A stretch of DNA of 64,000 nt. Origin: Pseudoalteromonas rubra (lineage in GTDB: Bacteria; Pseudomonadota; Gammaproteobacteria; Enterobacterales; Alteromonadaceae). Numbering within the stretch: position 1 is the first letter of the stretch; the number at the start of each line of letters is the position of its first letter. The stretch lies in NCBI RefSeq assembly GCF_005887095.1, contig NZ_PNCI01000018.1, positions 62,001 to 126,000 of the forward strand. Direction: 5' to 3'. Both the position numbers and the translations under genes were made by a program. The notes below the pieces were generated by a model. That model searched no databases, was not told the origin of the DNA, and was given only the letters and a program-made list of their open reading frames with translations. Of this stretch, positions 34,439 through 44,592 are shown piece by piece.

Positions 34439-35815
34439 CTATGTGCCAACAATCCCCAATGGTTTTGCACTTTCCCAGGCACCCCGGGTAAAGTCTGGGA
34501 TGGTCACTGACTCACTGCGATTTGCAACTGACTGGGCCGACAAGGGCGAAATCACTGACCATGCGGCGCCATCATAGACATCCTGATCCAGTGGCTCGCC
34601 ATTGCGTAAACAATAAATCATCCGCCAGAACATCAAAAAGTCCATGCCACCATGACCGCCATTGCGCTCGGCTTCTGCCCCCATCTTCAGCCATAAGGGG
34701 TGATCATATTTGGCATACCAGGCACTCATATCCTCATCCCACTCATGGAAAGACTTGGTGCCCCCCTGCTCCAGCGCAATGCGATTCGGGAACCCGGCAA
34801 ACACGCCATTGGTGCCCTGGATCAGGTTATGTCGGGAGTAAGGGCGCGGCGTCGTCGTATCGTGCTGGATCATGATAGAACGCCCTTTAACCGTTTTTAC
34901 CAAAGTCGTATTCATATCACCAGCCACATATTGCCATTGATTGCGCTGATGGCCCGGTTCAAATTCACGCGCAGCATAAGCAGCCCGGCCCAGTGCCGGT
35001 GAGCTCATTGAGGTTAAATAATCAAACCGGTCGCCCCGATTGATATTCATATACTGAGAAACCGGCCCCAGACCGTGGGTAGGATAGAGATTGCCGTTGC
35101 GTTTAGTGTGCCACTCAGTGCGCCAGGAGCCGGTTTTATGCTCCAGCTCTTTCATCTGCCAGCGCAGCTCATGAATATAAGCCGCTTCACCATGTAACAG
35201 TTCACCAAACAGGCCCTGCCGCACCATATTCAGTACCATCAACTCATCACGGCCATAGTTGACGTTTTCCATCATCATACAGTTTTTCTGAGTACGCTCT
35301 GCGGTATCAACCAGTTGCCACATTTCTTCGACCGTCAGGGCCAGTGGCACCTCGACAAAGGCATGCTTACCACTTTCCATGGTATCCACAGCCATAGGGG
35401 CGTGCCAGCGCCATGGAGTTGAAATGATAACGATATCAATATCATCCCGGGCAAGCATTTCCCGATACGCTAATTCAGACCCCTGATACAACGCAGGCGC
35501 TTTCACCCCGCGCTCAGCGAGGTAGTTTGCTGAGCGCTGTAACACTTCATCATGGGTATCACACAAGGCAACAATCTCAGCCCCGTCAATGTGGCTCATG
35601 CGTTTAACATGACCATAGCCCCGCTGGCCTACCCCAATAAAACCGACACGAACCACATCCATTTTTGGTGCTATCAGCCCAATGACTGATTTACCCTGGC
35701 GCTTAGGCACAGTTTGCAACGGATCAGCTTTGCTCTGCACACACCCTGAGACCACGCCTGCGGCCGCCGCAACTCCGGCAGCTTTAAGGAAATCCCGGCG
35801 ATTTAAATTTGTCAT
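34439..35815 (-). CDS. Tat-exported Gfo/Idh/MocA oxidoreductase-fold glycosidase (GH109-like)
   Basis: A 458-residue protein with a twin-arginine signal ([16 protein letters not shown]) ending in a lipobox-like VVSGC, so it is folded in the cytoplasm, exported and probably membrane-anchored. The Rossmann NAD-binding motif [14 protein letters not shown] begins near residue 56 and is followed by the Gfo/Idh/MocA C-terminal domain ([51 protein letters not shown]). This combination is typical of GH109 alpha-N-acetylgalactosaminidases, which use tightly bound NAD in a redox-assisted hydrolysis. The following genes on the same strand encode a NahK-like kinase and a nucleotidyltransferase upstream, consistent with amino-sugar release and salvage. 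Exact substrate is not shown by sequence. Confidence 0.85.
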   Translation of the reverse strand: MTNLNRRDFLKAAGVAAAAGVVSGCVQSKADPLQTVPKRQGKSVIGLIAPKMDVVRVGFIGVGQRGYGHVKRMSHIDGAEIVALCDTHDEVLQRSANYLAERGVKAPALYQGSELAYREMLARDDIDIVIISTPWRWHAPMAVDTMESGKHAFVEVPLALTVEEMWQLVDTAERTQKNCMMMENVNYGRDELMVLNMVRQGLFGELLHGEAAYIHELRWQMKELEHKTGSWRTEWHTKRNGNLYPTHGLGPVSQYMNINRGDRFDYLTSMSSPALGRAAYAAREFEPGHQRNQWQYVAGDMNTTLVKTVKGRSIMIQHDTTTPRPYSRHNLIQGTNGVFAGFPNRIALEQGGTKSFHEWDEDMSAWYAKYDHPLWLKMGAEAERNGGHGGMDFLMFWRMIYCLRNGEPLDQDVYDGAAWSVISPLSAQSVANRSESVTIPDFTRGAWESAKPLGIVGT

Positions 35816-35956
35816 TATTATTATCCTCGAAGATACTTCCCCTGAACGCTAACGGATTGTACACAGAGTTGCAAAAGCGTTGCGACAAATAGATATTTAA
35901 TCGGTACAAAGCGATGTTCGAGATGCCTGTATCGGCGCTGTAGGTATTTCAGGCAT

Positions 35957-35983
35957 AAAAAAAGCGCCTGACGACGCTTTTTT
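35957..35983 (-). terminator. Rho-independent terminator of the NahK-like operon
   Basis: AAAAAAGCG and CGCTTTTTT arms (35958-35966, 35975-35983) with an eight-base loop, 12 bases past the kinase stop. On the minus strand the stem runs straight into a thymine run. Confidence 0.8.
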
Positions 35984-35995
35984 ACCGGTTAAAAC

Positions 35996-37069
35996 TCAGG
36001 CGGCATCAATAATATGACCCAACTGAACCTGTTTCGCGACGATATCCTGATACAAGGCAAACTGGTTTCTCGCACGTTGTAAGTTATGCTCAGAATGCTT
36101 TGTGGCGAAATAATTATCTCCATCCAGATAGTCGGTAAGAAAGCGTAAACCAATCATAAGCGGCATGACTTTCGCACCAAGAATAAAACTGTGCTTTTCT
36201 GTGTCAGTCAGGCTTGCTGACAGAGGTCCTTTATAACCTTTCACCAGCGCAGCAAAAATCTCTTCTCGCACCCTAACATTTGCCAGGTTAGTCGAATCCT
36301 CAGCTTCCGGAGAGCAGAAGGTTCTGACCATATCACCAAAATCATAGAGCCAATAACCCGGCATACAGGTATCGAGATCAATGACGGCTCGTGCTTTGTT
36401 TGATTCTGAACAGAACAGCATATTGTTGATCTTGGTGTCGTTATGACACGCTCTCAATGGTAATTGCGCTTCCACATTGGCCACCTCTTGTGCAAGTGAA
36501 AATTGCGCGCGACAGAACGCAATTTCTTCCTGACACATGGCTGCACGTCCCTGCGGATCGCGACTGAGAACGTCTTCAAACATCTCAATGCGCATTGCCA
36601 GATTGTGAAAATCGGGGATCACATGATGGAGCTGGGTTGCATCAAAATCATCCAATGCAGATGCAAACTGACCAAAAGCATTCGCTGCAACTGCCGCTTT
36701 CTGTTCACTGTCGACGACATCTTCACTGTAACTGCCACCAATAAACTCTAACGCCCGCCAGACTTCGCCCTCAATATCCACCAGGTAGTCGCCACTGACT
36801 GTAGATACATGACGAATGATAGCTAACTCGTAGCCTCCATCTTTGGCCTTATTTTCCAGATGCTGCTCGATTTTTCTCGCATTTTTGACTAATTGCTCGG
36901 GCTCTGGAAAAACAACTGTATTGAGTTTTTGCACAACCAAAGCGCGCTGCTTATTTTTTAGCAACATCGTTGTATTGATATGTCCATTGCCAATAGGACG
37001 AAGAGAAACAGAGTCTCCATGCAGACCAAATTGCTGCGACAAGACTTCTGCAATTGCGCGATTTTTCAT
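35996..37069 (-). CDS. N-acetylhexosamine 1-kinase (NahK-like)
   Basis: A 357-residue APH-fold kinase closely resembling Bifidobacterium NahK, which makes N-acetylhexosamine 1-phosphate from GalNAc or GlcNAc and ATP. Shared landmarks: GNGHINTT nucleotide loop, LVQKLNTVVFPEPEQLVKN, catalytic CHNDTKINN, DLDTCMPG magnesium site, and the C-terminal LTDYLDGDNYFATKHSEHN. Start chosen at ATG 37069, which has TGAGG five bases ahead and aligns with the NahK start; ATG 37132 overlaps the preceding gene by 20 bases and is the alternative. The nucleotidyltransferase gene precedes it in the same transcript, giving a kinase/uridylyltransferase pair for a two-step route to UDP-HexNAc. That pathway is inference. 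Confidence 0.87.
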   Translation of the reverse strand: MKNRAIAEVLSQQFGLHGDSVSLRPIGNGHINTTMLLKNKQRALVVQKLNTVVFPEPEQLVKNARKIEQHLENKAKDGGYELAIIRHVSTVSGDYLVDIEGEVWRALEFIGGSYSEDVVDSEQKAAVAANAFGQFASALDDFDATQLHHVIPDFHNLAMRIEMFEDVLSRDPQGRAAMCQEEIAFCRAQFSLAQEVANVEAQLPLRACHNDTKINNMLFCSESNKARAVIDLDTCMPGYWLYDFGDMVRTFCSPEAEDSTNLANVRVREEIFAALVKGYKGPLSASLTDTEKHSFILGAKVMPLMIGLRFLTDYLDGDNYFATKHSEHNLQRARNQFALYQDIVAKQVQLGHIIDAA

Positions 37070-37112
37070 TATAACCTCATTGCCACTCTCAATACTGTGA
37101 CAGGTGATAGGC

Positions 37113-37997
37113 TCATCCGTGACGTAGTTCATATAATAATCCTGAGACTCTCTTTAATTCTTCTTTGTAAGTGATACCAAACCAGCGATCACAGGCACGA
37201 TGCACACGCACTCTGAGCAGGCCCTGCTGCATACAGCTTTGGATACAGTCAGGCAAATAATACTCGCTTTTGACATCGCTGTCATAATTTTCTATAAACC
37301 GACAAAACTCGACTTCAAGCTGGGTTAATAACCTCTGCGTTACGCCCCAACAAGTCATCGATGCCAGCGCAGTTGTCGGTAAAATAACCCGTCCGCCCTC
37401 GGGAGAGTTACCCGACAGACCTTCAGCCCCCCGCTGAATATCCAGATATTCAACGACTTCTGTTAACCAGCCATTGTGAGTTTGGCATATTCCTCGATTT
37501 ACGCCACCTTGATGTGACAAGGTTTGCTCTAATGGGTAGCCGACAATGGCCATGTCACTTTGCTCTGGCTCTGCAAAGTGACAAACCAGTTGCTTAAAAG
37601 CACCAGGACCGTAATAGTCATCTGCCGTTATCACAATGGCAGTGCCTGGGATATGAGGTTTTGCACACAGCAGTGCATGGCCGGTTCCCCAGGGCTTCTG
37701 ACGTAATTGTGCTTTGCCGTTAAAGCGCGGTGGCACATCCATGATGGCTTGTTCAACAAGCTCAACCTGCAGTTCGCACGAGAGCCGCGGTAAAATTTCC
37801 TGCTCTATCAGAGGCCTAACCTGTTGGTTAATGACTAGCACGACGTGACGGATCCCGGCTGCATGTGCATCCTGAATACTCAGTTCCATAATGGTGCAGT
37901 TAAAGTCTGGCAATACCGCAACTTGCTTATTACCGCCAAACCGCTTACCCAGGCCCGCAGCCAGGATCACCAGAGTCGGTTCCTTCCCAGTGTACAT
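37113..37997 (-). CDS. NTP-transferase domain sugar nucleotidyltransferase
   Basis: A 294-residue protein with the nucleotidyltransferase signature LAAGLGKRFGGNKQ at its N terminus, the metal-binding ITADDYYG in the middle, and the sugar-binding SEYYLPD near the C terminus. The family joins a sugar 1-phosphate to a nucleotide. Start chosen at ATG 37997 (MYTGKEPTLV); an in-frame TTG at 38018 adds seven residues, and neither has a strong ribosome site. It is first in an operon with the NahK-like kinase, so UDP-N-acetylhexosamine formation is the simplest reading. Similar NahK neighbours occur in amino-sugar and lacto-N-biose salvage loci. The 220 bases upstream hold no gene. Confidence 0.85.
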   Translation of the reverse strand: MYTGKEPTLVILAAGLGKRFGGNKQVAVLPDFNCTIMELSIQDAHAAGIRHVVLVINQQVRPLIEQEILPRLSCELQVELVEQAIMDVPPRFNGKAQLRQKPWGTGHALLCAKPHIPGTAIVITADDYYGPGAFKQLVCHFAEPEQSDMAIVGYPLEQTLSHQGGVNRGICQTHNGWLTEVVEYLDIQRGAEGLSGNSPEGGRVILPTTALASMTCWGVTQRLLTQLEVEFCRFIENYDSDVKSEYYLPDCIQSCMQQGLLRVRVHRACDRWFGITYKEELKRVSGLLYELRHG

Positions 37998-38236
37998 AGA
38001 CAATTTCCAGCCAATCAAAATTTAAACGGCTAGTGTACATAGCTTCGCCACAAAATAAAAGTCGTTGTAAAAAGTGAGATAACAGGTACATGTTAAAAAC
38101 GCTGAATAACACCCGCGCATTGACATATAAACAACTGATAAAGTTGAATAAAATAGATTTTCAATGCGAATAAAATCCAGCATCTATTCGCACCGCACTC
38201 TCAAAAATGAACAGAAAGTTCCACATAGCGGAACAA

Positions 38237-39673
38237 TTAGTTATGAAACTTTTGGCACAGGTATTTAGTTTCAAGAAATTCCTGAAGCCCTTCTCTGGCT
38301 CCTTCGCGCCCCAGACCAGATTGCTTCATCCCACCAAACGGTGCAACCGGATTCGAAATAGCCCCCTCATTAATGCCAACCATGCCATATTCAAGCGCCA
38401 TCGACATCCGATGGATCTGAGACACATCATGAGAATAGAAATAAGCAGCAAGTCCTTCATTGACCGCATTGGCCTGACGGATAACGGTCTGTTCGTCACT
38501 GAATGCAATGATGCTGACAACCGGCGCAAAAATCTCCTGATGGTAAATGTCCATCTTTTCGGTCACATCAAGCAAAATGGTCGGTGCCATAAAGTTGCCG
38601 GCTCCGTCCACTCCCTTATAAATCCGTTGAGCCCCTTTGCTAAGCGCATCCTCAATCAACTTCTGCGCCTTGTCTTTAGCCCTTTGGTTAATCAGAGGCC
38701 CGATATCGGAATTCGCCTCTAACCCGTCGCCGACCACCAGTTTGGCAACCGCCTCAATGAGTGCATTGGTAAACGCCTCTTGTATATCCTGATGGACAAA
38801 AACCCGATTGGCGGCCACACAGGTTTGCCCGCCATTTCGAAACTTAGCCACCATCAAGCCTGCCACCGCCTCACTGATATCAGCACTGGAAAAAACAATG
38901 AAGGGCGCATTGCCGCCCAACTCCATTGAGGTCCGTTTTACCGTGTCGGCACTGTGTGCCAGTAGTTTTTTACCCACTAATGTGGAGCCGGTGAAAGTCA
39001 GCTTACGCACCACAGGGTTTGCCAGTAAGGGGGCTACCAGCGCCTCAGCATCATCGGTTACCAGAACCTGAAAAGCGGCATCTTCAAACCCAGCTTCTAA
39101 CGCTAATTTGGCCAAAGCAATGGCGCTCAAAGGCGTTTCTTCTGACGGCTTAAGAATAAAGGGGCAACCCGCAGCATAAGCCGGTGCCACTTTGCGCGTG
39201 ATCATAGCCAATGGAAAGTTCCAGGGCGTGATCCCCAGCACCACACCAACGGGCTGCTTTATCGTTGTCAGCTGGTGCGAGGGACTGTGCGATGGGATCA
39301 CTTCGCCATAAGCACGTCTAGCCTCCTCGGAAAACCATTGAACAAAACCAGCTGCGTATTTGACTTCAGCCTGCGCTTCACGAAGCGGCTTGCCCTGCTC
39401 TTTGGTCATTAGCTCAGCAAGCGCCGCTTCATTGTCCAGAATAAGCTGATGCCAACGCGCCAACACCTCAGCCCGCTGCTGGGCAGGGCGCTGTTTAAGG
39501 GTATCAAAACAAGCTTGTGCAGCACTCAGTGCGTGCTCTGCCGCCTCGTGATCGGCAATGGAAACAGTCGCGATGGGCACATCGTTGGCCGGGTTATGTA
39601 CCGTTAACTGCCGCTGTGATTGCCAGGGACTGCCATTCACCAAGGAGTGGCTTTGTTCGGTGATAAGTGTCAT
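38237..39673 (-). CDS. gabD: Succinate-semialdehyde dehydrogenase
   Basis: A 478-residue NAD(P)-dependent aldehyde dehydrogenase. The catalytic glutamate lies in MELGGNAPFIVF and the catalytic cysteine in NGGQTCVAANR; GITPWNFPLAMITRKVAPA and LKPSEETPLSA form the cofactor and substrate environment. The overall pattern matches GabD, which oxidises succinate semialdehyde to succinate in GABA breakdown. Start chosen at ATG 39673 (MTLITEQSHSL) with AAGGAG eight bases ahead; ATG 39691 upstream is a weaker option. No gabT or gabP lies beside it. It is separated from fdx by a hairpin that probably ends the isc transcript. Confidence 0.9.
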   Translation of the reverse strand: MTLITEQSHSLVNGSPWQSQRQLTVHNPANDVPIATVSIADHEAAEHALSAAQACFDTLKQRPAQQRAEVLARWHQLILDNEAALAELMTKEQGKPLREAQAEVKYAAGFVQWFSEEARRAYGEVIPSHSPSHQLTTIKQPVGVVLGITPWNFPLAMITRKVAPAYAAGCPFILKPSEETPLSAIALAKLALEAGFEDAAFQVLVTDDAEALVAPLLANPVVRKLTFTGSTLVGKKLLAHSADTVKRTSMELGGNAPFIVFSSADISEAVAGLMVAKFRNGGQTCVAANRVFVHQDIQEAFTNALIEAVAKLVVGDGLEANSDIGPLINQRAKDKAQKLIEDALSKGAQRIYKGVDGAGNFMAPTILLDVTEKMDIYHQEIFAPVVSIIAFSDEQTVIRQANAVNEGLAAYFYSHDVSQIHRMSMALEYGMVGINEGAISNPVAPFGGMKQSGLGREGAREGLQEFLETKYLCQKFHN

Positions 39674-39697
39674 AGCAAACGCTCCTTCCATAACTGA

Positions 39698-39722
39698 ACA
39701 GGGCCGCTAAATGCGGCCCTGT
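39698..39722 (-). terminator. Hairpin at the end of the isc operon
   Basis: Ten-base-pair stem ACAGGGCCGC / GCGGCCCTGT with a five-base loop, 12 bases after the fdx stop on the minus strand. The run after it is TTCAG, so it lacks a strong thymine tract. It also sits just ahead of the gabD ribosome site. Confidence 0.55.
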
Positions 39723-39733
39723 CGTGACAAAGA

Positions 39734-40072
39734 TTAATGCTCTTCGTTGACGATATTGAGGTTGTATTTGGGGATTTCCACAACCAGGTCTTCGTCGGCA
39801 ATCACCGCCTGACAACCCAGCCGGGATTCAGCTTCCAGCCCCCACGCTTTGTCCAGCATATCGTCTTCCAGTTCGTCGCTTTCTTCAAGCGAGTCAAACC
39901 CTTCACGGATCACCACGTGACAGGTCGTACAGGCACAGGATTTTTCACAGGCATGGGGAATGCTGATACCATTTTTCAGCGCCACATCCAGTACAGTTTT
40001 GCCTGACTCAGCTTCAATGGCTGCGCCTTCCGGGCAAAGTTCTTCATGGGGTAAAAAGATAATCTGTGGCAT
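39734..40072 (-). CDS. fdx: [2Fe-2S] ferredoxin of the ISC system
   Basis: A 112-residue adrenodoxin-type ferredoxin that supplies electrons for iron-sulfur cluster assembly. Cluster cysteines are Cys42, Cys48, Cys51 and Cys87, the E. coli Fdx positions, with the extra Cys46 also conserved. It begins one base after the hscA stop and is last in the operon. The small iscX gene that often follows in enterobacteria is absent here. Confidence 0.97.
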   Translation of the reverse strand: MPQIIFLPHEELCPEGAAIEAESGKTVLDVALKNGISIPHACEKSCACTTCHVVIREGFDSLEESDELEDDMLDKAWGLEAESRLGCQAVIADEDLVVEIPKYNLNIVNEEH

Positions 40073-40073
40073 A

Positions 40074-41936
40074 TTACACCTCGTCTACCGACTGACCTTG
40101 CAGTGCGTGTTTAATTGATACATCCATACGGCGTGATGCAAACTCACTGCTTGCCTCATCCACCTGTTCGATTGCCGCTTTGATCGCTTGTGGATCCGTG
40201 GCCGTTAATCGTGCGTTATCAAGCCCGGCCATCGCATCGCGCAATGCCGTCAACTCTTGCTCATTAAGCAGCGCGCTGTCGGTCGCCAGTGAGGCTTCCA
40301 GTGCTTCCAGTACACGCAGCGCTTCAACCTGCTGCTCTTTAAGCATACGTGCCTGCATATCTTCTTTGGCATTACTCATTGAGTCTTTGAGCATCTGTGC
40401 AACCTGGTCATCGCTCAGACCAAACGACGGCTTAACCTGGATCTCAGCCTGTACCTCAGTGGATTTCTCCATTGCAGACACACTCAGCAAACCGTCCGCG
40501 TCCACCTTAAAGGTTACGCGAATATGTGCCGCTCCTGCCGCCATTGGCGGAATGCCTTTAAGGCTGAACTTAGCCAAAGAGCGACAGTCATCAACCAGCT
40601 CACGCTCGCCCTGCAACACATGCAGCGACATGGCCGTCTGACCATCTTTAAAGGTGGTAAATTCCTGCGCACGGGCAACCGGAATGGTGGTATTGCGGGG
40701 GATGATCTTCTCAACCAGCCCGCCCATGGTTTCCAGGCCTAAAGACAATGGCAAAACGTCCAGCAACAGCATATCCGAATCAGGCTTGTTGCCGATCAGA
40801 ATATCTGCCTGAATTGCGGCGCCCAGTGCAACAACCCGATCCGGGTCAATCGACGTCAATGGGGGCTTAGCAAAGAAAGTTTCGACGGCGCTGCGGATCA
40901 CAGGCATGCGGGTTGAACCACCCACCATCACCACTTCCAGCACTTCTTCTTTTTCAACGCCCGCATCTTTGAGCGCGCGGCGACAAGAACGCAATGTCTT
41001 CTTAACCAGTTCCTCTGCCAGGTCAGCAAACTGTGCTTGGGTCATGGTCACGGTGAATTCCTGCTCGCGCACAGGCAACTTCACGTTCACTGTTTCATAG
41101 CTGGTCAGCGCTTCTTTACACGCCTTAGCTTTGTTGATGAACAGGCGCAGCTCTTTGGCAGTCAGGTCGGTTAATCCGGTTTGCTGTTTAAAAGTATTCA
41201 CCAATAGCGCATCAAAGTCGTCACCGCCCAGGCTTGAGTCGCCGCCGGTGGCCAGCACTTCAAATACGCCTTTATTCAGCCGCAGGATAGAAATATCAAA
41301 GGTACCACCGCCTAAGTCATAAACGGCAATCACGCCTTCCTGACCTGAATCCAGACCATAAGCGACTGCCGCAGCGGTTGGTTCATTCAACAGGCGCAAT
41401 ACTTTAAGACCGGCAATTTCAGCAGCATCTTTGGTGCTCTGACGCTGTGCATCATCAAAGTAGGCAGGCACAGTGATGACCGCACCCATCACATCCTCAC
41501 CACCAAAGCTTTCAACTGCGCGCTGATGGAGTGATTTGAGTATTTCAGCCGATGCCTGAACTGGACTGACAGGACCGGCACAAGTCTGAACCGCCAGACT
41601 GCCTTGATGCTCAACAAAGGTGTAAGGCAGCTGACCATAGCTGCTGGCAATTTCTTCGGCCGTTTTACCCAAAAAGCGCTTTACTGAGATCAGGGTATTT
41701 TCCGGATCCAATGCGGCTTCTTGCTGCGCCGATTTACCAACGCTTACCTGTTCGCCATGATAACGAACCACAGAAGGCAACATCGCATCGCCATTGATAT
41801 CCGTCAGGGTTTTGGTCTCACCACTTTGCACTGTGGCAACCAACGAATTGGTGGTGCCCAGGTCAATCCCGATGGCCAGTTTATGTTCATGAGGTGCCGC
41901 GCTCTGCCCCGGCTCAGCAATTTGCAATAATGCCAT
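40074..41936 (-). CDS. hscA: Fe-S protein assembly chaperone HscA
   Basis: A 620-residue Hsp70-class ATPase specialised for IscU; with HscB it drives cluster transfer from IscU to apo-proteins. ATPase landmarks are [12 protein letters not shown] near residue 24, [15 protein letters not shown], and [12 protein letters not shown]; the substrate domain follows [12 protein letters not shown]. The length and N-terminal extension before GIDLGTT fit HscA rather than DnaK, and it lacks the DnaK C-terminal glycine/glutamate-rich tail. Position between hscB and fdx confirms the assignment. Confidence 0.97.
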   Translation of the reverse strand: MALLQIAEPGQSAAPHEHKLAIGIDLGTTNSLVATVQSGETKTLTDINGDAMLPSVVRYHGEQVSVGKSAQQEAALDPENTLISVKRFLGKTAEEIASSYGQLPYTFVEHQGSLAVQTCAGPVSPVQASAEILKSLHQRAVESFGGEDVMGAVITVPAYFDDAQRQSTKDAAEIAGLKVLRLLNEPTAAAVAYGLDSGQEGVIAVYDLGGGTFDISILRLNKGVFEVLATGGDSSLGGDDFDALLVNTFKQQTGLTDLTAKELRLFINKAKACKEALTSYETVNVKLPVREQEFTVTMTQAQFADLAEELVKKTLRSCRRALKDAGVEKEEVLEVVMVGGSTRMPVIRSAVETFFAKPPLTSIDPDRVVALGAAIQADILIGNKPDSDMLLLDVLPLSLGLETMGGLVEKIIPRNTTIPVARAQEFTTFKDGQTAMSLHVLQGERELVDDCRSLAKFSLKGIPPMAAGAAHIRVTFKVDADGLLSVSAMEKSTEVQAEIQVKPSFGLSDDQVAQMLKDSMSNAKEDMQARMLKEQQVEALRVLEALEASLATDSALLNEQELTALRDAMAGLDNARLTATDPQAIKAAIEQVDEASSEFASRRMDVSIKHALQGQSVDEV

Positions 41937-41996
41937 AATGCTCTTTCACTTTGGTGAAGCTGGTTGTCGCTGCATGTTGCAGCCACACCGTATCAA

Positions 41997-42521
41997 TCAG
42001 TCGAACAGGCTGTCTTCAATTCTAGACAATTCGTCTTTCAACTTATAAACAAACTTGAGTTTGCGAATATGATCCGCCGCACGATTTAATTCAGTCTCGT
42101 CGTCACTCGCTAAAAGCTCACCCAGGCCAGCGCTATATTGCTGCTCCAGCTGTTTGGCTTGCGCTTCAAATGACTCGATTTCCGCTTCCGGATCGCCACT
42201 ATGCTGAATGTCCTCCAACGCTTCACGCAGCTCCATTTGCTGCATCAAAAAGGCCGGATCCTGCAGGGTTTGTTGCTCAGCGCGAATATCCACACCACGC
42301 TCGCTCAGCATGTACTCAGCACGCTTTACCGGGTGCTTCAGCACTGCCAGCGCATCGTTGATCTCTGCGGTCTTTTGTACCGCCAATAGTTTTTCACGCT
42401 CGCCAAGGTGGGCAAACTTGTCCGGATGAACCGCGCGTTGCAGGTCAAGATAACGCTGATTTAAAACGCTCAGGTCAACTTGATAGCTGACAGGTAAATC
42501 GAATAATTCAAAATATCGCAT
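41997..42521 (-). CDS. hscB: Co-chaperone HscB (J-domain)
   Basis: A 174-residue type III J-protein that brings IscU to HscA and stimulates its ATPase. The J-domain tripeptide HPD is at residues 32-34, and the C-terminal helical IscU-binding part follows from about residue 80. Start chosen at MRYFELFDLP (42521), which aligns with E. coli HscB; two upstream in-frame ATGs at 42527 and 42539 are less likely. A hairpin lies in the gap between iscA and this gene. There are about 60 bases between it and hscA. Confidence 0.95.
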   Translation of the reverse strand: MRYFELFDLPVSYQVDLSVLNQRYLDLQRAVHPDKFAHLGEREKLLAVQKTAEINDALAVLKHPVKRAEYMLSERGVDIRAEQQTLQDPAFLMQQMELREALEDIQHSGDPEAEIESFEAQAKQLEQQYSAGLGELLASDDETELNRAADHIRKLKFVYKLKDELSRIEDSLFD

Positions 42522-42537
42522 ACGCATCCAATACAGC

Positions 42538-42561
42538 AAAGCCCTACCAAGGCAGGGCTTT
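42538..42561. other. Hairpin inside the isc operon, between iscA and hscB
   Basis: Eight-base-pair stem AAAGCCCT / AGGGCTTT with an eight-base loop, in the 63-base gap between iscA and hscB. In the operon's direction (minus) it is followed by GCTGTATTGG, so it is not a full terminator. It could stabilise the iscRSUA 3' end or attenuate hscBA-fdx expression. On the plus strand a thymine run follows (CTATTTTTTA). Confidence 0.6.
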
Positions 42562-42584
42562 CTATTTTTTAATCACAAGAGAGA

Positions 42585-42908
42585 TTAAACGGTGAAACTT
42601 TCGCCGCAGCCACACTCGTCCTTTTGATTCGGGTTATTAAACTTAAACCCTTCATTCAGACCTTCTTTGGTGTAGTCTAGCTCAGTACCGTCGATATACA
42701 CTAGGCTCTTGGCATCGACGATGAGCTTGACGCCCTTTTCTTCAAACACCTCATCGCCTTCGTCCAGCTCATCGACAAACTCAAGTACATAGGCAAGACC
42801 TGAACAGCCGGTCGTTTTAATGCCGACTCTCAGTCCAATGCCTTTACCGCGGTTGGCCAAAAAAGTCTGTACTCGGCCTGCCGCCGACTCTGTCAGTGTC
42901 ACTGCCAT
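42585..42908 (-). CDS. iscA: A-type iron-sulfur carrier IscA
   Basis: A 107-residue A-type carrier that takes iron or clusters from IscU to target proteins. The three ligand cysteines are present at Cys35 (GCSG) and Cys99/Cys101 (CGCGES). Length is that of E. coli IscA. It follows iscU by nine bases on the same transcript. Confidence 0.97.
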   Translation of the reverse strand: MAVTLTESAAGRVQTFLANRGKGIGLRVGIKTTGCSGLAYVLEFVDELDEGDEVFEEKGVKLIVDAKSLVYIDGTELDYTKEGLNEGFKFNNPNQKDECGCGESFTV

Positions 42909-42917
42909 AGTTATCTC

Positions 42918-43301
42918 TTACTTCGCCTGTTTACTCTTGTAGTCTGCAATTGCAGCCTGGATCGCGTCTTCTGCCAGAATTGAACAGTGGATTTTCACTG
43001 GTGGCAACTCTAGTTCAGCGCTGATGTCGGTATTCTTGATTTCACCCGCTTCGTCAAGCGTCTTACCTTTCACCCATTCGGTGACCAGTGACGATGACGC
43101 AATGGCGCTACCACAACCATACGTTTTAAATTTCGCGTCTTCGATGATACCCTGATCCGATACTTTGATCTGTAGCTTCATCACATCGCCACAGGCCGGT
43201 GCGCCAACCATACCCGTTGCCACATTCGGATCGTTCTTGTCTAATGAACCAACGTTACGTGGGTTTTCCACGTGGTCAATTACTTTATTACTGTACGCCA
43301 T
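42918..43301 (-). CDS. iscU: Iron-sulfur cluster scaffold IscU
   Basis: A 127-residue scaffold on which [2Fe-2S] and [4Fe-4S] clusters are built. Ligands Cys37, Asp39, Cys63, His105 and Cys106 are all present, and the HscA recognition motif LPPVK is at residues 99-103. It follows iscS by about 50 bases and precedes iscA, the standard order. Confidence 0.98.
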   Translation of the reverse strand: MAYSNKVIDHVENPRNVGSLDKNDPNVATGMVGAPACGDVMKLQIKVSDQGIIEDAKFKTYGCGSAIASSSLVTEWVKGKTLDEAGEIKNTDISAELELPPVKIHCSILAEDAIQAAIADYKSKQAK

Positions 43302-43354
43302 AATTCTTTCCTCACTACCTGCCTATAGTATTAACTTGCTATACACGGATTTGC

Positions 43355-44569
43355 TTAATGGTGTGCCCATTCAACTGCATCTAAGTCCACGCCATCTTTG
43401 AACATTTCCCAAAGCGGTGACATCTCGCGCAGACGACCAATCGAGTCTTTGATGAGCTTAACGGTATAATCGATTTCTTCTTCAGTGGTAAAACGACCGA
43501 TGCTGAAGCGGATTGAGCTGTGTGCCAACTCATCGTTGCGGCCCAGTGCGCGTAGTACGTAAGATGGCTCAAGGCTCGCAGAGGTACATGCAGAGCCAGA
43601 TGATACGGCAATGTCTTTCACTGCCATCAGCAGCGACTCACCTTCAACAAAGTTGAAGCTCAGGTTAACAATGCCCGGTACTGACTGCTCAATCGCACCG
43701 TTGAAATACACTTCTTCCATATCCATCACGCCGTCCAGCAAACGCTTACGCAGCGTGCTGATGTGGGCATGATCTTTTTCGAAATCTTCTTTGGCAACAC
43801 GGAAAGCAGCACCCATGCCCACGATTTGGTGGGTTGCCAGTGTACCTGAACGCATACCACGTTCATGGCCACCACCGTGCATTTGCGCTTCAAGACGTGC
43901 ACGCGGCTTACGACGGACATACAATGCGCCAATGCCTTTAGGGCCATATACTTTGTGGCCAGAGAAAGACATAAAGTCTACTTTCAGCTGTTGCAGGTCG
44001 ATCTGTACTTTACCGGCACTTTGCGCGGCATCGACGTGGAACATGATTTTGCGCTCACGACACATCTCACCGATGGTCGCGATATCCTGAATCACACCCA
44101 GCTCGTTGTTAACATGCATGACGCTGATTAGAATGGTGTCTTCGCGGATAGCAGCTTCTAGCTTTTTCAGATCCAGCAGGCCGTTTTCTTCCACTTCCAT
44201 ATAAGTGACGTCGAAACCCTGACGCTCCAGTTCACGACAGGTGTCCAGTACGGCTTTGTGCTCGGTCTTAACCGTGATCACGTGCTTGCCCTTCTTCTGA
44301 TAGAAGTTAGCAGCACCTTTAATCGCCAGGTTGTTTGACTCCGTTGCGCCAGAGGTGAAGACAATTTCGCGCGGATCGGCGTTGATTAAATCAGCGATAT
44401 CGTTACGCGCCTGGTCAATCAGCTCTTCTGCCTGCCACCCGAAACGGTGTGAACGTGAGGCTGGATTACCAAAATTACCATCCATTGTCAGGCACTGCAT
44501 CATTTCGTCTGCAACACGCTGATCAACCGGAGTGGTCGCTGCATAATCTAAATATATCGGTAATTTCAT
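43355..44569 (-). CDS. iscS: Cysteine desulfurase IscS
   Basis: A 404-residue PLP enzyme that removes sulfur from cysteine as an enzyme persulfide for Fe-S clusters, thiamine and tRNA thiolation. The PLP lysine is Lys206 in [12 protein letters not shown] and the catalytic cysteine is Cys328 in SSGSACTS, both at E. coli positions. Start chosen at [14 protein letters not shown] (44569) with GGAG seven bases ahead; the open frame extends 36 bases further into the iscR end without likeness. It is the second gene of the operon. Confidence 0.98.
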   Translation of the reverse strand: MKLPIYLDYAATTPVDQRVADEMMQCLTMDGNFGNPASRSHRFGWQAEELIDQARNDIADLINADPREIVFTSGATESNNLAIKGAANFYQKKGKHVITVKTEHKAVLDTCRELERQGFDVTYMEVEENGLLDLKKLEAAIREDTILISVMHVNNELGVIQDIATIGEMCRERKIMFHVDAAQSAGKVQIDLQQLKVDFMSFSGHKVYGPKGIGALYVRRKPRARLEAQMHGGGHERGMRSGTLATHQIVGMGAAFRVAKEDFEKDHAHISTLRKRLLDGVMDMEEVYFNGAIEQSVPGIVNLSFNFVEGESLLMAVKDIAVSSGSACTSASLEPSYVLRALGRNDELAHSSIRFSIGRFTTEEEIDYTVKLIKDSIGRLREMSPLWEMFKDGVDLDAVEWAHH

Positions 44570-44592
44570 TTCTTTCTCCGCTAGACGCCAGT

